From a bacterium (GTDB taxonomy: Bacteria > UBA9089 > JAHJRX01): a stretch of 10,974 bases of DNA. The DNA lies in contig JASEGW010000046.1 in NCBI GenBank assembly GCA_030017825.1, positions 1-10,974 of the forward strand, given 5' to 3'. This document shows, in pieces, positions 1 through 7,305 of this stretch. How positions within the stretch are numbered: position 1 is the first letter of the stretch; every line of letters begins with the position of its first letter. The position numbers were made by a program, and so were the translations under genes. Under the pieces are notes generated by a model, which searched no databases, had not been told where the DNA came from, and was given only the letters and a program-made list of their open reading frames with translations.

Positions 1-68
1 TTCGGATTTAAAATATCCAGATTAAATACCGAAAAACTTATGCTTAAGTATTTATGTGTATAGCTAAA

Positions 69-1868
69 ATGAATGAAATTTCTAAAATTCGCAATTTTGC
101 CATTGTGGCTCATATTGACCACGGAAAATCAACATTAGCTGATAGGCTAATTGAATATACTAATACTCTGGAAAAACGCAAATTAGAAAAAGATCAAATT
201 TTAGATGACATGGACATAGAAAGAGAACGGGGAATTACCATCAAAGCCCATCCTATAAGATTAATCTATCAGGCTAAGGACAATAAAAAATATATTTTAA
301 ACCTTATTGATACTCCTGGACATGTAGACTTTACTTATGAGGTATCCCGAAGTTTAGTAGCCACTGATGGTATTATATTATTAATTGATGCTTCTCAAGG
401 AGTGGAAGCTCAAACTTTGGCTCATGCTACCTTAGCTAAATCATTACAAAAGAAGATAATTCCTTGCATTAACAAGATAGACCTGTCAAATGCTGACTTA
501 GAGTCTACTTTACATCAGATTGAAAAAGTATTAAATTTAAATCCAGATGAAGTTATCTTAGTAAGCGCTAAAGAAGGTATAGGAATTACAGATTTATTAG
601 AAGCAATAGTAAATAGGTTCCCTGCTCCATTGGGAAATAGCCAAGATGCTCTTTCTGCTTTAGTCTTTGATTCTTGGTTTGATCTTTACAAAGGAGTAAT
701 ATTATATATTAGAATGATGGATGGGGTTATTAAATCAGGAGATCAAATACTTTTGATGTCCAATAATAAGAACTATTTAGTTACAGAGGTAGGAACATTA
801 GCTTTAGACCTACACCCCCAAAAAGAATTAAAAGCTGGAGAAGTGGGATATATTTTTGCTGGAATTAAGAATGTAGAAGATGTAAAGATAGGAGAAACTA
901 TAACCTCTAAAAATAATCCTGCATCCAAACCCCTTTCGGGTTATAAAGAAGAAAAACCCATGGTATTCTGCAGTTTTTACCCAATAGACTCTTCAGATTA
1001 TCAAAATTTAGCAGACGCTCTTAAAAAACTAAAACTAAATGATGCTTCTTTTATGTCTGAACCAGAATCTTCTAGTGCTTTAGGGTTTGGTTTTAAATGT
1101 GGTTTCTTAGGACTTTTACACAAAGAAATTATTCAAGAGCGCATAGAAAGAGAATATTGCATTAAATTAATTTCAACCTCTCCTAATGTTTTATATAAAG
1201 TTACAATTAAAAATCAAAATTTAATTGAGGTAACCAATCCTGCCTTATTTCCTAATCCCTCAGAAATTATTAAGATGGAAGAGCCTTATATATTAGCTAC
1301 TATTATTACTCCTTCAGATTATATTGGATCTTTAATGAAATTATTAACCAATAGAAGAGCAACTCAAAAATCATTTATAAGTTTAGATAACAATAGAACA
1401 ATTGTAACTTATGAAATTCCTTTCGCAGAAGTTGTAATAGATTTCTACGATAAATTAAAGTCTTTAAGTCAGGGGTATGCTTCATTTGATTATGAACATA
1501 TTGGATATAAAGAAACCAAACTCATAAAATTAGATATATTAATTCTGGGTGAAGCTGTAGATGCTCTTTCCATAATTGTCTATTATAATAAAGCTGATAC
1601 CATAGGAAGAAAATTAGTAGAGCAGTTAAAAAATATACTCCCTCGCCAAAATTTTGTTCTTCCTATTCAAGCTGCCATAGGAAACAAAATTATTGCTCGG
1701 GAGAATATACCTGCTTTTCGTAAGGATGTTATCGCAAAATGTTATGGTGGAGATATTACTCGGAAAAGAAAATTATTAGAAAAACAGAAAGCAGGAAAGA
1801 AAAGGTTAAAAAAAGTAGGCAAAATAGATATTCCCCAAGAAGCCTTTCAAGCTATTTTAAAAATTTAG
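69..1868 (+). CDS. lepA: Elongation factor 4 (LepA), ribosome back-translocase GTPase
   Basis: This is a translational GTPase that binds the ribosome and acts on stalled or mistranslocated complexes. It is cytosolic and membrane-associated. Counted from the ATG at 69 (599 aa, the usual family length), the G-domain motifs are all visible: HIDHGKST (15-22), RGITIK (54-59), DTPGH (81-85), NKID (135-138) and SAK (166-168). The EF-G-like middle domains carry LGFGFKCGFLGLLH. The LepA-specific C-terminal domain, with KCYGGDITRKRK and a Lys/Arg-rich tail, fills about 556-599. An in-frame ATG at 54 would add MCIAK. I prefer 69 because LepA proteins usually begin a few residues before IRNF. Neither ATG has a clear Shine-Dalgarno. 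GITIKAHP, rather than the commoner GITIKAQ, resembles Chlamydia/PVC LepA as I remember it. Bases 1-68 hold no other gene I can identify. Identification is firm; the start is less so. Confidence 0.97.
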   Translation: MNEISKIRNFAIVAHIDHGKSTLADRLIEYTNTLEKRKLEKDQILDDMDIERERGITIKAHPIRLIYQAKDNKKYILNLIDTPGHVDFTYEVSRSLVATDGIILLIDASQGVEAQTLAHATLAKSLQKKIIPCINKIDLSNADLESTLHQIEKVLNLNPDEVILVSAKEGIGITDLLEAIVNRFPAPLGNSQDALSALVFDSWFDLYKGVILYIRMMDGVIKSGDQILLMSNNKNYLVTEVGTLALDLHPQKELKAGEVGYIFAGIKNVEDVKIGETITSKNNPASKPLSGYKEEKPMVFCSFYPIDSSDYQNLADALKKLKLNDASFMSEPESSSALGFGFKCGFLGLLHKEIIQERIEREYCIKLISTSPNVLYKVTIKNQNLIEVTNPALFPNPSEIIKMEEPYILATIITPSDYIGSLMKLLTNRRATQKSFISLDNNRTIVTYEIPFAEVVIDFYDKLKSLSQGYASFDYEHIGYKETKLIKLDILILGEAVDALSIIVYYNKADTIGRKLVEQLKNILPRQNFVLPIQAAIGNKIIARENIPAFRKDVIAKCYGGDITRKRKLLEKQKAGKKRLKKVGKIDIPQEAFQAILKI

Positions 1869-1883
1869 AACTTTTTTTGGATG

Positions 1884-1954
1884 TAGATTAATCTGAGTTC
1901 GACATAAGAATATGTTCCTTTATTTTAAGTTTAAATCGAACTCAGGTTAGATTA
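1884..1954. repeat. Long imperfect inverted repeat downstream of lepA
   Basis: The arms 1884-1902 and 1936-1954 can pair over 19 positions with one mismatch and three G-T wobbles. The core CTGAGTTCGA / TCGAACTCAG is perfect over 10 bp. The 33-base loop contains a smaller hairpin (ACATA-AGAA-TATGT, 1902-1915). It starts 16 bases after the lepA stop, so it could form the 3' end of the lepA transcript. No run of T follows on the + strand, so it is not a classical intrinsic terminator. A dispersed repeat element or a protein-binding cruciform is equally possible. Confidence 0.6.
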
Positions 1955-1975
1955 AAAACAAATAATAAAAGACAA

Positions 1976-1989
1976 CTGATAGCTGTCAG
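1976..1989. repeat. 14-bp near-palindrome
   Basis: CTGATAGCTGTCAG reads as CTGACAGCTATCAG on the other strand, with AGCT at the centre and one mismatched pair position on each side. It sits directly before the 7-bp tandem repeat, in the gap between lepA and lptD. It could be a small operator or part of the neighbouring repeat element. There is no independent evidence for either. Confidence 0.35.
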
Positions 1990-1993
1990 AAAA

Positions 1994-2035
1994 CTCTGAT
2001 TTCTGGTTTCTGGTCTCTGATTTCTAACTTCCGAA
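1994..2035. repeat. Degenerate heptanucleotide tandem repeat (six units)
   Basis: Six consecutive 7-base units run CTCTGAT, TTCTGGT, TTCTGGT, CTCTGAT, TTCTAAC, TTCCGAA. The rough consensus is TTCTGRT, and the last two units are more decayed. The 7-base period cannot keep a reading frame and no gene covers it, so it is intergenic. Heptanucleotide short tandem repeats between genes are known in cyanobacteria (STRR elements). Whether this one belongs to a genome-wide family cannot be seen from a single locus. Confidence 0.7.
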
Positions 2036-2051
2036 AAACATCTGTATCTTA

Positions 2052-2069
2052 ATTAATCTAATTAATCTA
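2052..2069. repeat. 9-bp tandem duplication just before lptD
   Basis: ATTAATCTA occurs twice in a row and ends four bases before the lptD ATG, occupying the position where a Shine-Dalgarno would be expected. The octamer ATTAATCT also occurs at 1887-1894 in the left arm of the upstream inverted repeat. TTAGATTAA at 1947-1955 is its near reverse complement. A binding site or slippage-prone leader is possible, though chance similarity in AT-rich DNA is not excluded. Confidence 0.5.
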
Positions 2070-2073
2070 AAAG

Positions 2074-4107
2074 ATGAAATACCTTATCTCTTTTTTGATG
2101 ATAAATGTTTTTTTTCTAACAACTACTTGGGCAAAAGTAGAAGATAAAAAGATTATTATTGAGCATGCTGAAAAGTTAAGCTTTGTAAGTAAAGATAAAA
2201 AAAAAGTTATAAATCTTAAGGGAAAAGTTAAGCTGCTTAACGAACAGACTACACTGTATGCACAGTATGTTCAATTCATTCCCAAGTCTAAATTGCTTAT
2301 TGCTCAAAAAGAAGTACTTTTAGAAGATAAAAATCAAAAAGTTTGGGGAGATAGATTAATTTTAAACGTTGACACTAATCAAGGACAAATAAAAAATATT
2401 AAATCTTATCAAGAACCTACTTTCTACAAAGGAAATATAGCTTATATCAAGAGTAGAAATCATTATGGTATCAAAGAAGCATCTTTAACTACTTGTAATT
2501 TAAAATGCAACCATTATTCTATGAAAGCTAAAAGTATTGACCTAAAGATTAAAGATAGGTTTTTAGCTAAAAATGTATTTTTAAAAATTGGAAACACTCC
2601 TTTATTCTACCTTCCTTGTTATAGAGGCTCGTTAAAGGATAAACATACTCATTTAAGTGTTAAGCCAGGTTGCAGCAAAAGTGATGGATGGACAACTAAG
2701 GTTAAGTATCATTATTGCTTAAATAAAAATAACTCTGGTTTAATGCTTTTAGACTATTATGAACTACGCGGTTTCGGCCGAGGATTCAACCATGAATATA
2801 CAGTAGAAGGACAAAGTAAGGGGAGATTAAATTTTTACTATATAAAAGAGGATAGGGATCCAAATGCTAAAATAAGAAGGCGCTGGAGTGTATCAAACCA
2901 TTACTACCAAACTTTTCCTAATAATTTAACTTTAACTAATAATATTAATTATGTAAGCGATAAATCTTTTAGCAAATATTATGGTGAGAGCATATATGGC
3001 CTTACAAATGAAATTAGGTCTAATATTTCATTAACCAAAAGAGTGCCAGCTTATTATACCTTAGGGGCTACTTATGATCGCTATGATGTTTTAGATAAAA
3101 ATAAAGACAAAATTGTTAAAAAAGAAGAGTTGTTGCCAAGTATTAATTTTAATACTACAAGACTAGAACTTAAGAAAAGTGAATGGTTTTACACAATATT
3201 TACTCAATTTGGAAGGAAATATAAGAATAAGTATTATTATAACTTTTTAGATGGAAACATTGACCTTCTAAAGAATTATCATTTTCCAAGATATAAAATA
3301 GGTAGGTGGATTTCTTTTTCTCCTTCTTTTAGCTTAGATGGAGATTGGAAAGATAAGGAAAGTATTCAAAAGAATGAGTCTTATTATGATGCTCACTATC
3401 ATACTAATTTTGTGGTTCCCATTAAGCTTTACCGAAAAAAAATTAGAATTAATCCTCAATATAGTTATAAAAGAAGTTTTAAAGACTCAAAAATAAAAAA
3501 GAATAAGTTAAAAGTAGAATATATACATTTACTCAAAAGAAATATGGACATTAATTCCGCTTTTGGGTATAATTGCTTAAAAAAAGAGTATGATAATTTA
3601 ACTACTCAATTAACAATAAAAAGGGAGGATTTTAAATTAGGTAAAAATTTAAAATTTAAAACAGCTAACTTTTTTTTAAATAATAATTATAATATAGAAA
3701 AACAAGAGATTAAAAGTATTGATACTTCCTTAAATGCTTCTGTAGAAAAAAATAAGAAGAATTATTGTTTTTATCTTGGCAGTAGTTATGTTCCTAACAC
3801 AATGTCTCAACTTAGAGGTAAGTTTTCTACTGATTTTATAAAGTTTTTAGATTTAAGTTTTTGTACTTGGTATGACTTAAAAAAACAGGAATTTCAACAG
3901 GGTGAGATTATATTAAAGAGAGATTTACATTGTTTTGAATCACAATTAAACATACAAAGATCTAAAGTCTATGGAAGCAGTCCTGTCGAATGGGAAACCA
4001 ATGTTTCATATAGATTAAATTTGAAAAGTTTTAAGGATACTAAATTAAGTATTTCTCAAGATGGAAATGTGGGAAAATTTGGATTAGGAGATGTTTTTGA
4101 ATACTAA
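2074..4107 (+). CDS. lptD: LPS-assembly outer-membrane protein LptD (OstA/Imp family)
   Basis: LptD is the outer-membrane barrel that takes LPS from the periplasmic Lpt bridge and inserts it in the outer leaflet. The 677-aa product has a Sec signal peptide (hydrophobic residues 4-17, likely cleavage after TWA at 18-20). An OstA/LptA-like beta-jellyroll follows at about 25-110 (LKGKVKLLNEQTTLYA, WGDRLILNVD). Next is the LptD-typical junction at 136-185 (ASLTTCNLKCNHYSMKAKSI, PLFYLPCYRG), then a Tyr-rich alternating beta-strand region to the C-terminal aromatic Tyr677. It is somewhat shorter than E. coli LptD (about 784 aa). Cys141 lies where E. coli has its junction cysteine (Cys173), but no adjacent Cys pair is present near the C-terminus. 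Residues 341-352 (DKNKDKIVKKEE) resemble an EF-hand calcium loop. The ATG has no recognisable Shine-Dalgarno, but the signal peptide supports this start. It lies directly upstream of rpoN. The barrel half is divergent, so a related OstA-domain porin is a remote alternative. Confidence 0.85.
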   Translation: MKYLISFLMINVFFLTTTWAKVEDKKIIIEHAEKLSFVSKDKKKVINLKGKVKLLNEQTTLYAQYVQFIPKSKLLIAQKEVLLEDKNQKVWGDRLILNVDTNQGQIKNIKSYQEPTFYKGNIAYIKSRNHYGIKEASLTTCNLKCNHYSMKAKSIDLKIKDRFLAKNVFLKIGNTPLFYLPCYRGSLKDKHTHLSVKPGCSKSDGWTTKVKYHYCLNKNNSGLMLLDYYELRGFGRGFNHEYTVEGQSKGRLNFYYIKEDRDPNAKIRRRWSVSNHYYQTFPNNLTLTNNINYVSDKSFSKYYGESIYGLTNEIRSNISLTKRVPAYYTLGATYDRYDVLDKNKDKIVKKEELLPSINFNTTRLELKKSEWFYTIFTQFGRKYKNKYYYNFLDGNIDLLKNYHFPRYKIGRWISFSPSFSLDGDWKDKESIQKNESYYDAHYHTNFVVPIKLYRKKIRINPQYSYKRSFKDSKIKKNKLKVEYIHLLKRNMDINSAFGYNCLKKEYDNLTTQLTIKREDFKLGKNLKFKTANFFLNNNYNIEKQEIKSIDTSLNASVEKNKKNYCFYLGSSYVPNTMSQLRGKFSTDFIKFLDLSFCTWYDLKKQEFQQGEIILKRDLHCFESQLNIQRSKVYGSSPVEWETNVSYRLNLKSFKDTKLSISQDGNVGKFGLGDVFEY

Positions 4108-4111
4108 TTCT

Positions 4112-4141
4112 TTTTTATAGAATATGGACATTTTTATAGAA
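4112..4141. repeat. Short direct repeat after lptD
   Basis: TTTTTATAGAA occurs at 4112-4122 and again at 4131-4141, 19 bases apart, just after the lptD stop. The rest of the lptD-rpoN gap (4108-4256) is plain AT-rich sequence with no gene. The repeat is short and AT-rich and may be chance. Confidence 0.3.
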
Positions 4142-4245
4142 AAGAAGTTAATTATTAGATTCTCCTAGTTATAAAAATATTTTGCTATTTTAAAGTATGA
4201 AAATAAAAATTAATTACTTTTATCTAAGAGGTCATTTTTGATCTT

Positions 4246-4251
4246 AAGGAG
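4246..4251 (+). promoter_or_regulatory. Shine-Dalgarno of rpoN (AAGGAG)
   Basis: AAGGAG lies 5 bases before the GTG at 4257 and decides that start. No ATG candidate occurs before the conserved Gln-rich region I. Just upstream, AAGAGGTCA (4226-4234) can pair imperfectly with TGATCTT (4239-4245), which ends right beside this site. Any effect on ribosome access is speculation. Confidence 0.75.
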
Positions 4252-4256
4252 ATTTA

Positions 4257-5630
4257 GTGTTAAAGCAAAAAATAGGTGTTAGCCAAAAACAAGTATTAAT
4301 TCCTCAGCTACACCAAAGTTTAAAAATACTTCAGCTCTCTAATATGGATTTAATAGAAGAAATAAAAAGTGAAATCATAGAGAATCCTTTTTTAGAAGAA
4401 GCAGAAAAATCTAACATAGAGAGAGAAAAAGACTTAAAAGAAGAAATAAATTTTGAAGAAAGCAGACAAGATATAGTAGATACATCAGAGATATATAGCG
4501 CACTTAAAAACCCAGAAACTACAATACAGAATTATCGTGGAATGGAATGGATAGCTTCTAAAGAAGCAACAATATATGATTACTTATTACATCAATTGCA
4601 ACTTATTTCTTTGTCAGAAAAAGAGTATTTTATAGGTAAGTTGCTTATAGAGAAAATAAATACAGATGGTTATTTAGATTGTTGTCTAAAATGTATTGCT
4701 GAAATAGTGAAAGATGATGTTAAGATAGTAGAAAAAGTTCTACAAAAAATTCAAAAATTTGAACCTCCAGGAATAGCAGCGAGAAATTTAAAGGAAACTT
4801 TACTTATTCAGGCTGAATATTTGGAAATATTAGATAGTAATTTAAAACAAATTATAGAAAAATATCTTTTGAACATCCAAAAAAATGAGTATAAAAAAAT
4901 TGCTCAAGACTTAAATATTTCTCAAGAAGAAGTTTTAGATTATATCAACCAGATTAAAACATTAGAACCTAAGCCTGCCAGACTTTATGGAAATATTCCT
5001 ATCTTATATGTTTTGCCTGATGTAGTTATAAGGAAACATGAAGATCAATATGTAATTGAATTATGTAACGATTGGTTGCCCACTCTTCGAATCAGTTCTT
5101 ATTATACTAACTTGCTAAAGAATCGAAATATTCAGAAAGATATAAGAGCTTACTTAATAGAAAGACTAAGAAAAGCCAAATGGTTTATGAAATGCATTGA
5201 TCAACGTCAGCAAACTATTTTAGTTATCACCAATGTCGTTTTTAAGCATCAAAGGGATTTTTTAGATTACGGACCAGATAAATTAAAAACTCTAAGAATG
5301 GAAGATATTGCCAATTCTTTAGGAATTCATCTAAGTACGGTAAGTCGAGCTATTTCTAATAAGTATATCCAGACTCCAATTGGGTTATTTAGCTTTAAGT
5401 ATTTCTTTGCAGTTGGTAAAGAAGGAATATCTGGTAAAAATGTTTCCAGAGTCAGTATTAAGGAAAAACTAAAACAGATTATAAATGAAGAGGAAAAAAA
5501 ATCTCCTTTAATCGATGAAGAAATTGTAGATGAGTTTAAAAGGCAAGGATTTCAAATTGCCCGTCGAACTATTGCTAAGTATAGAAACGAACTGTGCATA
5601 CTTCCGTCAAATTTAAGGAAAGAGAAATAG
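4257..5630 (+). CDS. rpoN: RNA polymerase sigma-54 factor (RpoN)
   Basis: Sigma-54 directs RNA polymerase to -24/-12 promoters, which open only with an AAA+ activator (bEBP). The 457-aa product shows all family regions. Region I is at 1-48, with SQKQVLIPQLHQSLKILQLS. An acidic, poorly conserved region II spans about 49-90. The core-binding domain is at about 100-290, with the conserved FEPPGIAARNLKE at 168-180. The helix-turn-helix at 347-371 reads MEDIANSLGIHLSTVSRAIS. The RpoN box ARRTIAKYRN is at 435-444 near the C-terminus, against the usual ARRTVAKYRE. Translation starts at GTG with a good Shine-Dalgarno. It follows lptD after 149 bp, echoing the lpt-rpoN linkage in Proteobacteria, but hpf and ptsN are not downstream. 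No activator gene or convincing -24/-12 promoter is visible in the window. Identification is firm. Confidence 0.97.
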   Translation: MLKQKIGVSQKQVLIPQLHQSLKILQLSNMDLIEEIKSEIIENPFLEEAEKSNIEREKDLKEEINFEESRQDIVDTSEIYSALKNPETTIQNYRGMEWIASKEATIYDYLLHQLQLISLSEKEYFIGKLLIEKINTDGYLDCCLKCIAEIVKDDVKIVEKVLQKIQKFEPPGIAARNLKETLLIQAEYLEILDSNLKQIIEKYLLNIQKNEYKKIAQDLNISQEEVLDYINQIKTLEPKPARLYGNIPILYVLPDVVIRKHEDQYVIELCNDWLPTLRISSYYTNLLKNRNIQKDIRAYLIERLRKAKWFMKCIDQRQQTILVITNVVFKHQRDFLDYGPDKLKTLRMEDIANSLGIHLSTVSRAISNKYIQTPIGLFSFKYFFAVGKEGISGKNVSRVSIKEKLKQIINEEEKKSPLIDEEIVDEFKRQGFQIARRTIAKYRNELCILPSNLRKEK

Positions 5631-5736
5631 GTCTAAACTGTAACCATTCAGCATAAACCTTAATTTAACAACTTTACAAATTTTAAATTTAGTGTTTTGT
5701 GGTTTTTTAAATGCATTGTTTGAGATAAATGCAAAG

Positions 5737-5742
5737 AAGGAG
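5737..5742 (+). promoter_or_regulatory. Shine-Dalgarno of lysS (AAGGAG)
   Basis: AAGGAG ends 11 bases before the ATG at 5754, a rather long but usable spacing. It supports the start. The remaining rpoN-lysS gap (5631-5736) is AT-rich and shows no gene or clear terminator. Confidence 0.6.
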
Positions 5743-5753
5743 TTAAGTATAAA

Positions 5754-7175
5754 ATGAATCTTGCCGATGAAATTATTAGAAGTCGTTATGGAAAATTAGA
5801 AAAACTACTAAATGAAGGCATAGATCCTTTTGGCAGTAAATATGAAATAACAAGCAATTCTAAAGAAATTAAAGATAATTTTAAAGAAGAAAGAAGAGTG
5901 AGAATTGCTGGTAGAATTATTTCTTTGCGTCAACATGGCAAGGCTTGTTTTGCTAATATAAAAGATTCCAAAGGAGAAATTCAGGTTTATGCTAAATATG
6001 ATGCTTTAGGAGAAAAATATTTTTCTATTTTTACCATGTTAGATATAGGAGATTTTATAGGAATTTCCGGATTAGTATTTAAAACTAGAAAAGGCGAGAT
6101 TACAGTCTCAGTTGATGAATTTACATTTTTAACTAAATCCTTACATCCTCTTCCAGAAAAGTATCACGGCTTACGCGATGTGGAAACTCGATATCGACAA
6201 AGATATACAGACTTAATCGTAAATAATGAGGTCACAAATCTCTTCGTATTGAGAAGTAGTATTATCTATAAAATTAGAGAATTCTTGAACAAGAACGACT
6301 TTTTAGAAGTAGAAACACCTATGATGCAATCTATTCCTGGCGGAGCATCAGCTAGGCCTTTTGAAACTTATCATAATGCTTTAGGAATAAAACTTTTTTT
6401 AAGAGTTTCTCCAGAATTATATCTAAAAAAATTAGTAGTAGGAGGATTAGAGAAAGTTTATGAATTAAATCGCTGTTTTCGTAACGAAGGTATTTCTACT
6501 AAACATAACCCAGAGTTTACTATGATAGAGATTTATCAAGCTTATGCTGATTATTCAGATATGATGGATTTAACAGAAAGAATAATAAAATTTGTAGCTA
6601 AAGAAATATCAGGTTCTCTGGACATAGATTATCAAGGAAAAAATATAAAATTAGATACACCGTGGAAAAGAATTACCTTATTAGAAGCTATTAAAGAATA
6701 CACAGGAGAAGAAATAAAATCTTTAGATGAAATTAAAGAACTTGCTGTAAAGCTAAAAATAGAATTTCAAGAAGAAGAGAATGAAGGAGAAGTATTAGAT
6801 CATATTTTTGGGGAATATGTGGAACCCAATTTAATAGACCCTACATTTATTGTAGACTATCCAGCAATAATTTCTCCTTTAGCTAAAAAGAAGAAAGATT
6901 CTCCTGATTGGGTAGAAAGATTCGAACTATATATAGCTGGGCAAGAATTAGGAAATGCTTATTCAGAGTTGAATGACCCCATAGAACAACGAGAAAGATT
7001 CCAGACTCAAAAAAAAGAAAAAATTGACGAAGATTTTTTGTTAGCTTTAGAATATGGTCTTCCGCCTACTGGAGGCTTGGGAATTGGTATTGATAGACTA
7101 GTAATGATATTTGCCAATGCTCATTCTATAAAGGATGTAATCCTATTCCCTCAGCTTCGACCAATAGAATATTAA
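5754..7175 (+). CDS. lysS: Class II lysyl-tRNA synthetase (LysRS)
   Basis: This enzyme charges tRNA-Lys with lysine using ATP, in the cytosol, as a homodimer. The 473-aa product begins with a short helical leader. An OB-fold anticodon-binding domain follows at about 48-125 (VRIAGRII, GKACFANIKDSKGEIQVY). The class II catalytic core has motif 1 at about 178-190 (FLEVETPMM), motif 2 at about 238-258 (NRCFRNEG, HNPEFTMIE) and motif 3 at 438-450 (PTGGLGIGIDRLV). The substrate loop ELNDP and the LEYG signature are also present. Length is slightly below E. coli LysRS (505 aa). One visible reason is residues 416-428, where the stretch containing GDDEA in E. coli is about nine residues shorter, although the following DED is kept. 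The gene is preceded by a Shine-Dalgarno and followed by a 130-bp gap before exbB. Identification is firm. Confidence 0.98.
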   Translation: MNLADEIIRSRYGKLEKLLNEGIDPFGSKYEITSNSKEIKDNFKEERRVRIAGRIISLRQHGKACFANIKDSKGEIQVYAKYDALGEKYFSIFTMLDIGDFIGISGLVFKTRKGEITVSVDEFTFLTKSLHPLPEKYHGLRDVETRYRQRYTDLIVNNEVTNLFVLRSSIIYKIREFLNKNDFLEVETPMMQSIPGGASARPFETYHNALGIKLFLRVSPELYLKKLVVGGLEKVYELNRCFRNEGISTKHNPEFTMIEIYQAYADYSDMMDLTERIIKFVAKEISGSLDIDYQGKNIKLDTPWKRITLLEAIKEYTGEEIKSLDEIKELAVKLKIEFQEEENEGEVLDHIFGEYVEPNLIDPTFIVDYPAIISPLAKKKKDSPDWVERFELYIAGQELGNAYSELNDPIEQRERFQTQKKEKIDEDFLLALEYGLPPTGGLGIGIDRLVMIFANAHSIKDVILFPQLRPIEY

Positions 7176-7216
7176 GGTTCAATAATTAGCAATAAAAAAT
7201 ACAAAAAATAATTTTC

Positions 7217-7269
7217 AAAAAACAGAAAATTTGGCATATAGCTTTTTGTCCACCTTCTTCTGTTTTTTT
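7217..7269 (+). terminator. Possible weak terminator hairpin after lysS
   Basis: AAAAAACAGAA (7217-7227) is the exact reverse complement of TTCTGTTTTTT (7258-7268), and the T run continues to 7269. This gives an 11-bp stem with a U-tract, but the stem is mostly A-U and the loop is 30 bases, so it would be weak. It lies 42 bases after the lysS stop and before the exbB start, where separation of the two transcripts would make sense. Confidence 0.3.
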
Positions 7270-7300
7270 ATTTTTCGATTATTTAACACATCCAAAAAAA

Positions 7301-7304
7301 GGAG
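7301..7304 (+). promoter_or_regulatory. Shine-Dalgarno of exbB that points to a TTG start
   Basis: AAAGGAG ends at 7304, only one base before the in-frame ATG at 7306 but seven bases before the in-frame TTG at 7312. The usual spacing favours TTG, while codon preference favours ATG. The two starts differ by two residues (MK-LIQ against MIQ), so the protein is almost unaffected. Confidence 0.5.
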
Positions 7305-7305
7305 T

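Noticed and set aside
1994..2035. CRISPR array
   Set aside because: The units are 7 bases with no spacers, and no cas gene is present.
4182..4210. Sigma-70 promoter for rpoN (TTGCTA with AAAAAT 17 bases on)
   Set aside because: The -10 match is poor and such matches are expected by chance in AT-rich DNA.
7231..7248. Sigma-54 promoter upstream of exbB (TTGGCA as the -24 element)
   Set aside because: The -12 GC that should follow at fixed spacing is absent (TT at that position), so only half of the motif is present.
7231..7305. 25-residue N-terminal extension of ExbB from a TTG start
   Set aside because: It has no ribosome site, overlaps a possible terminator hairpin, and goes beyond the usual ExbB N-terminus. 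A well-placed GGAG lies downstream.
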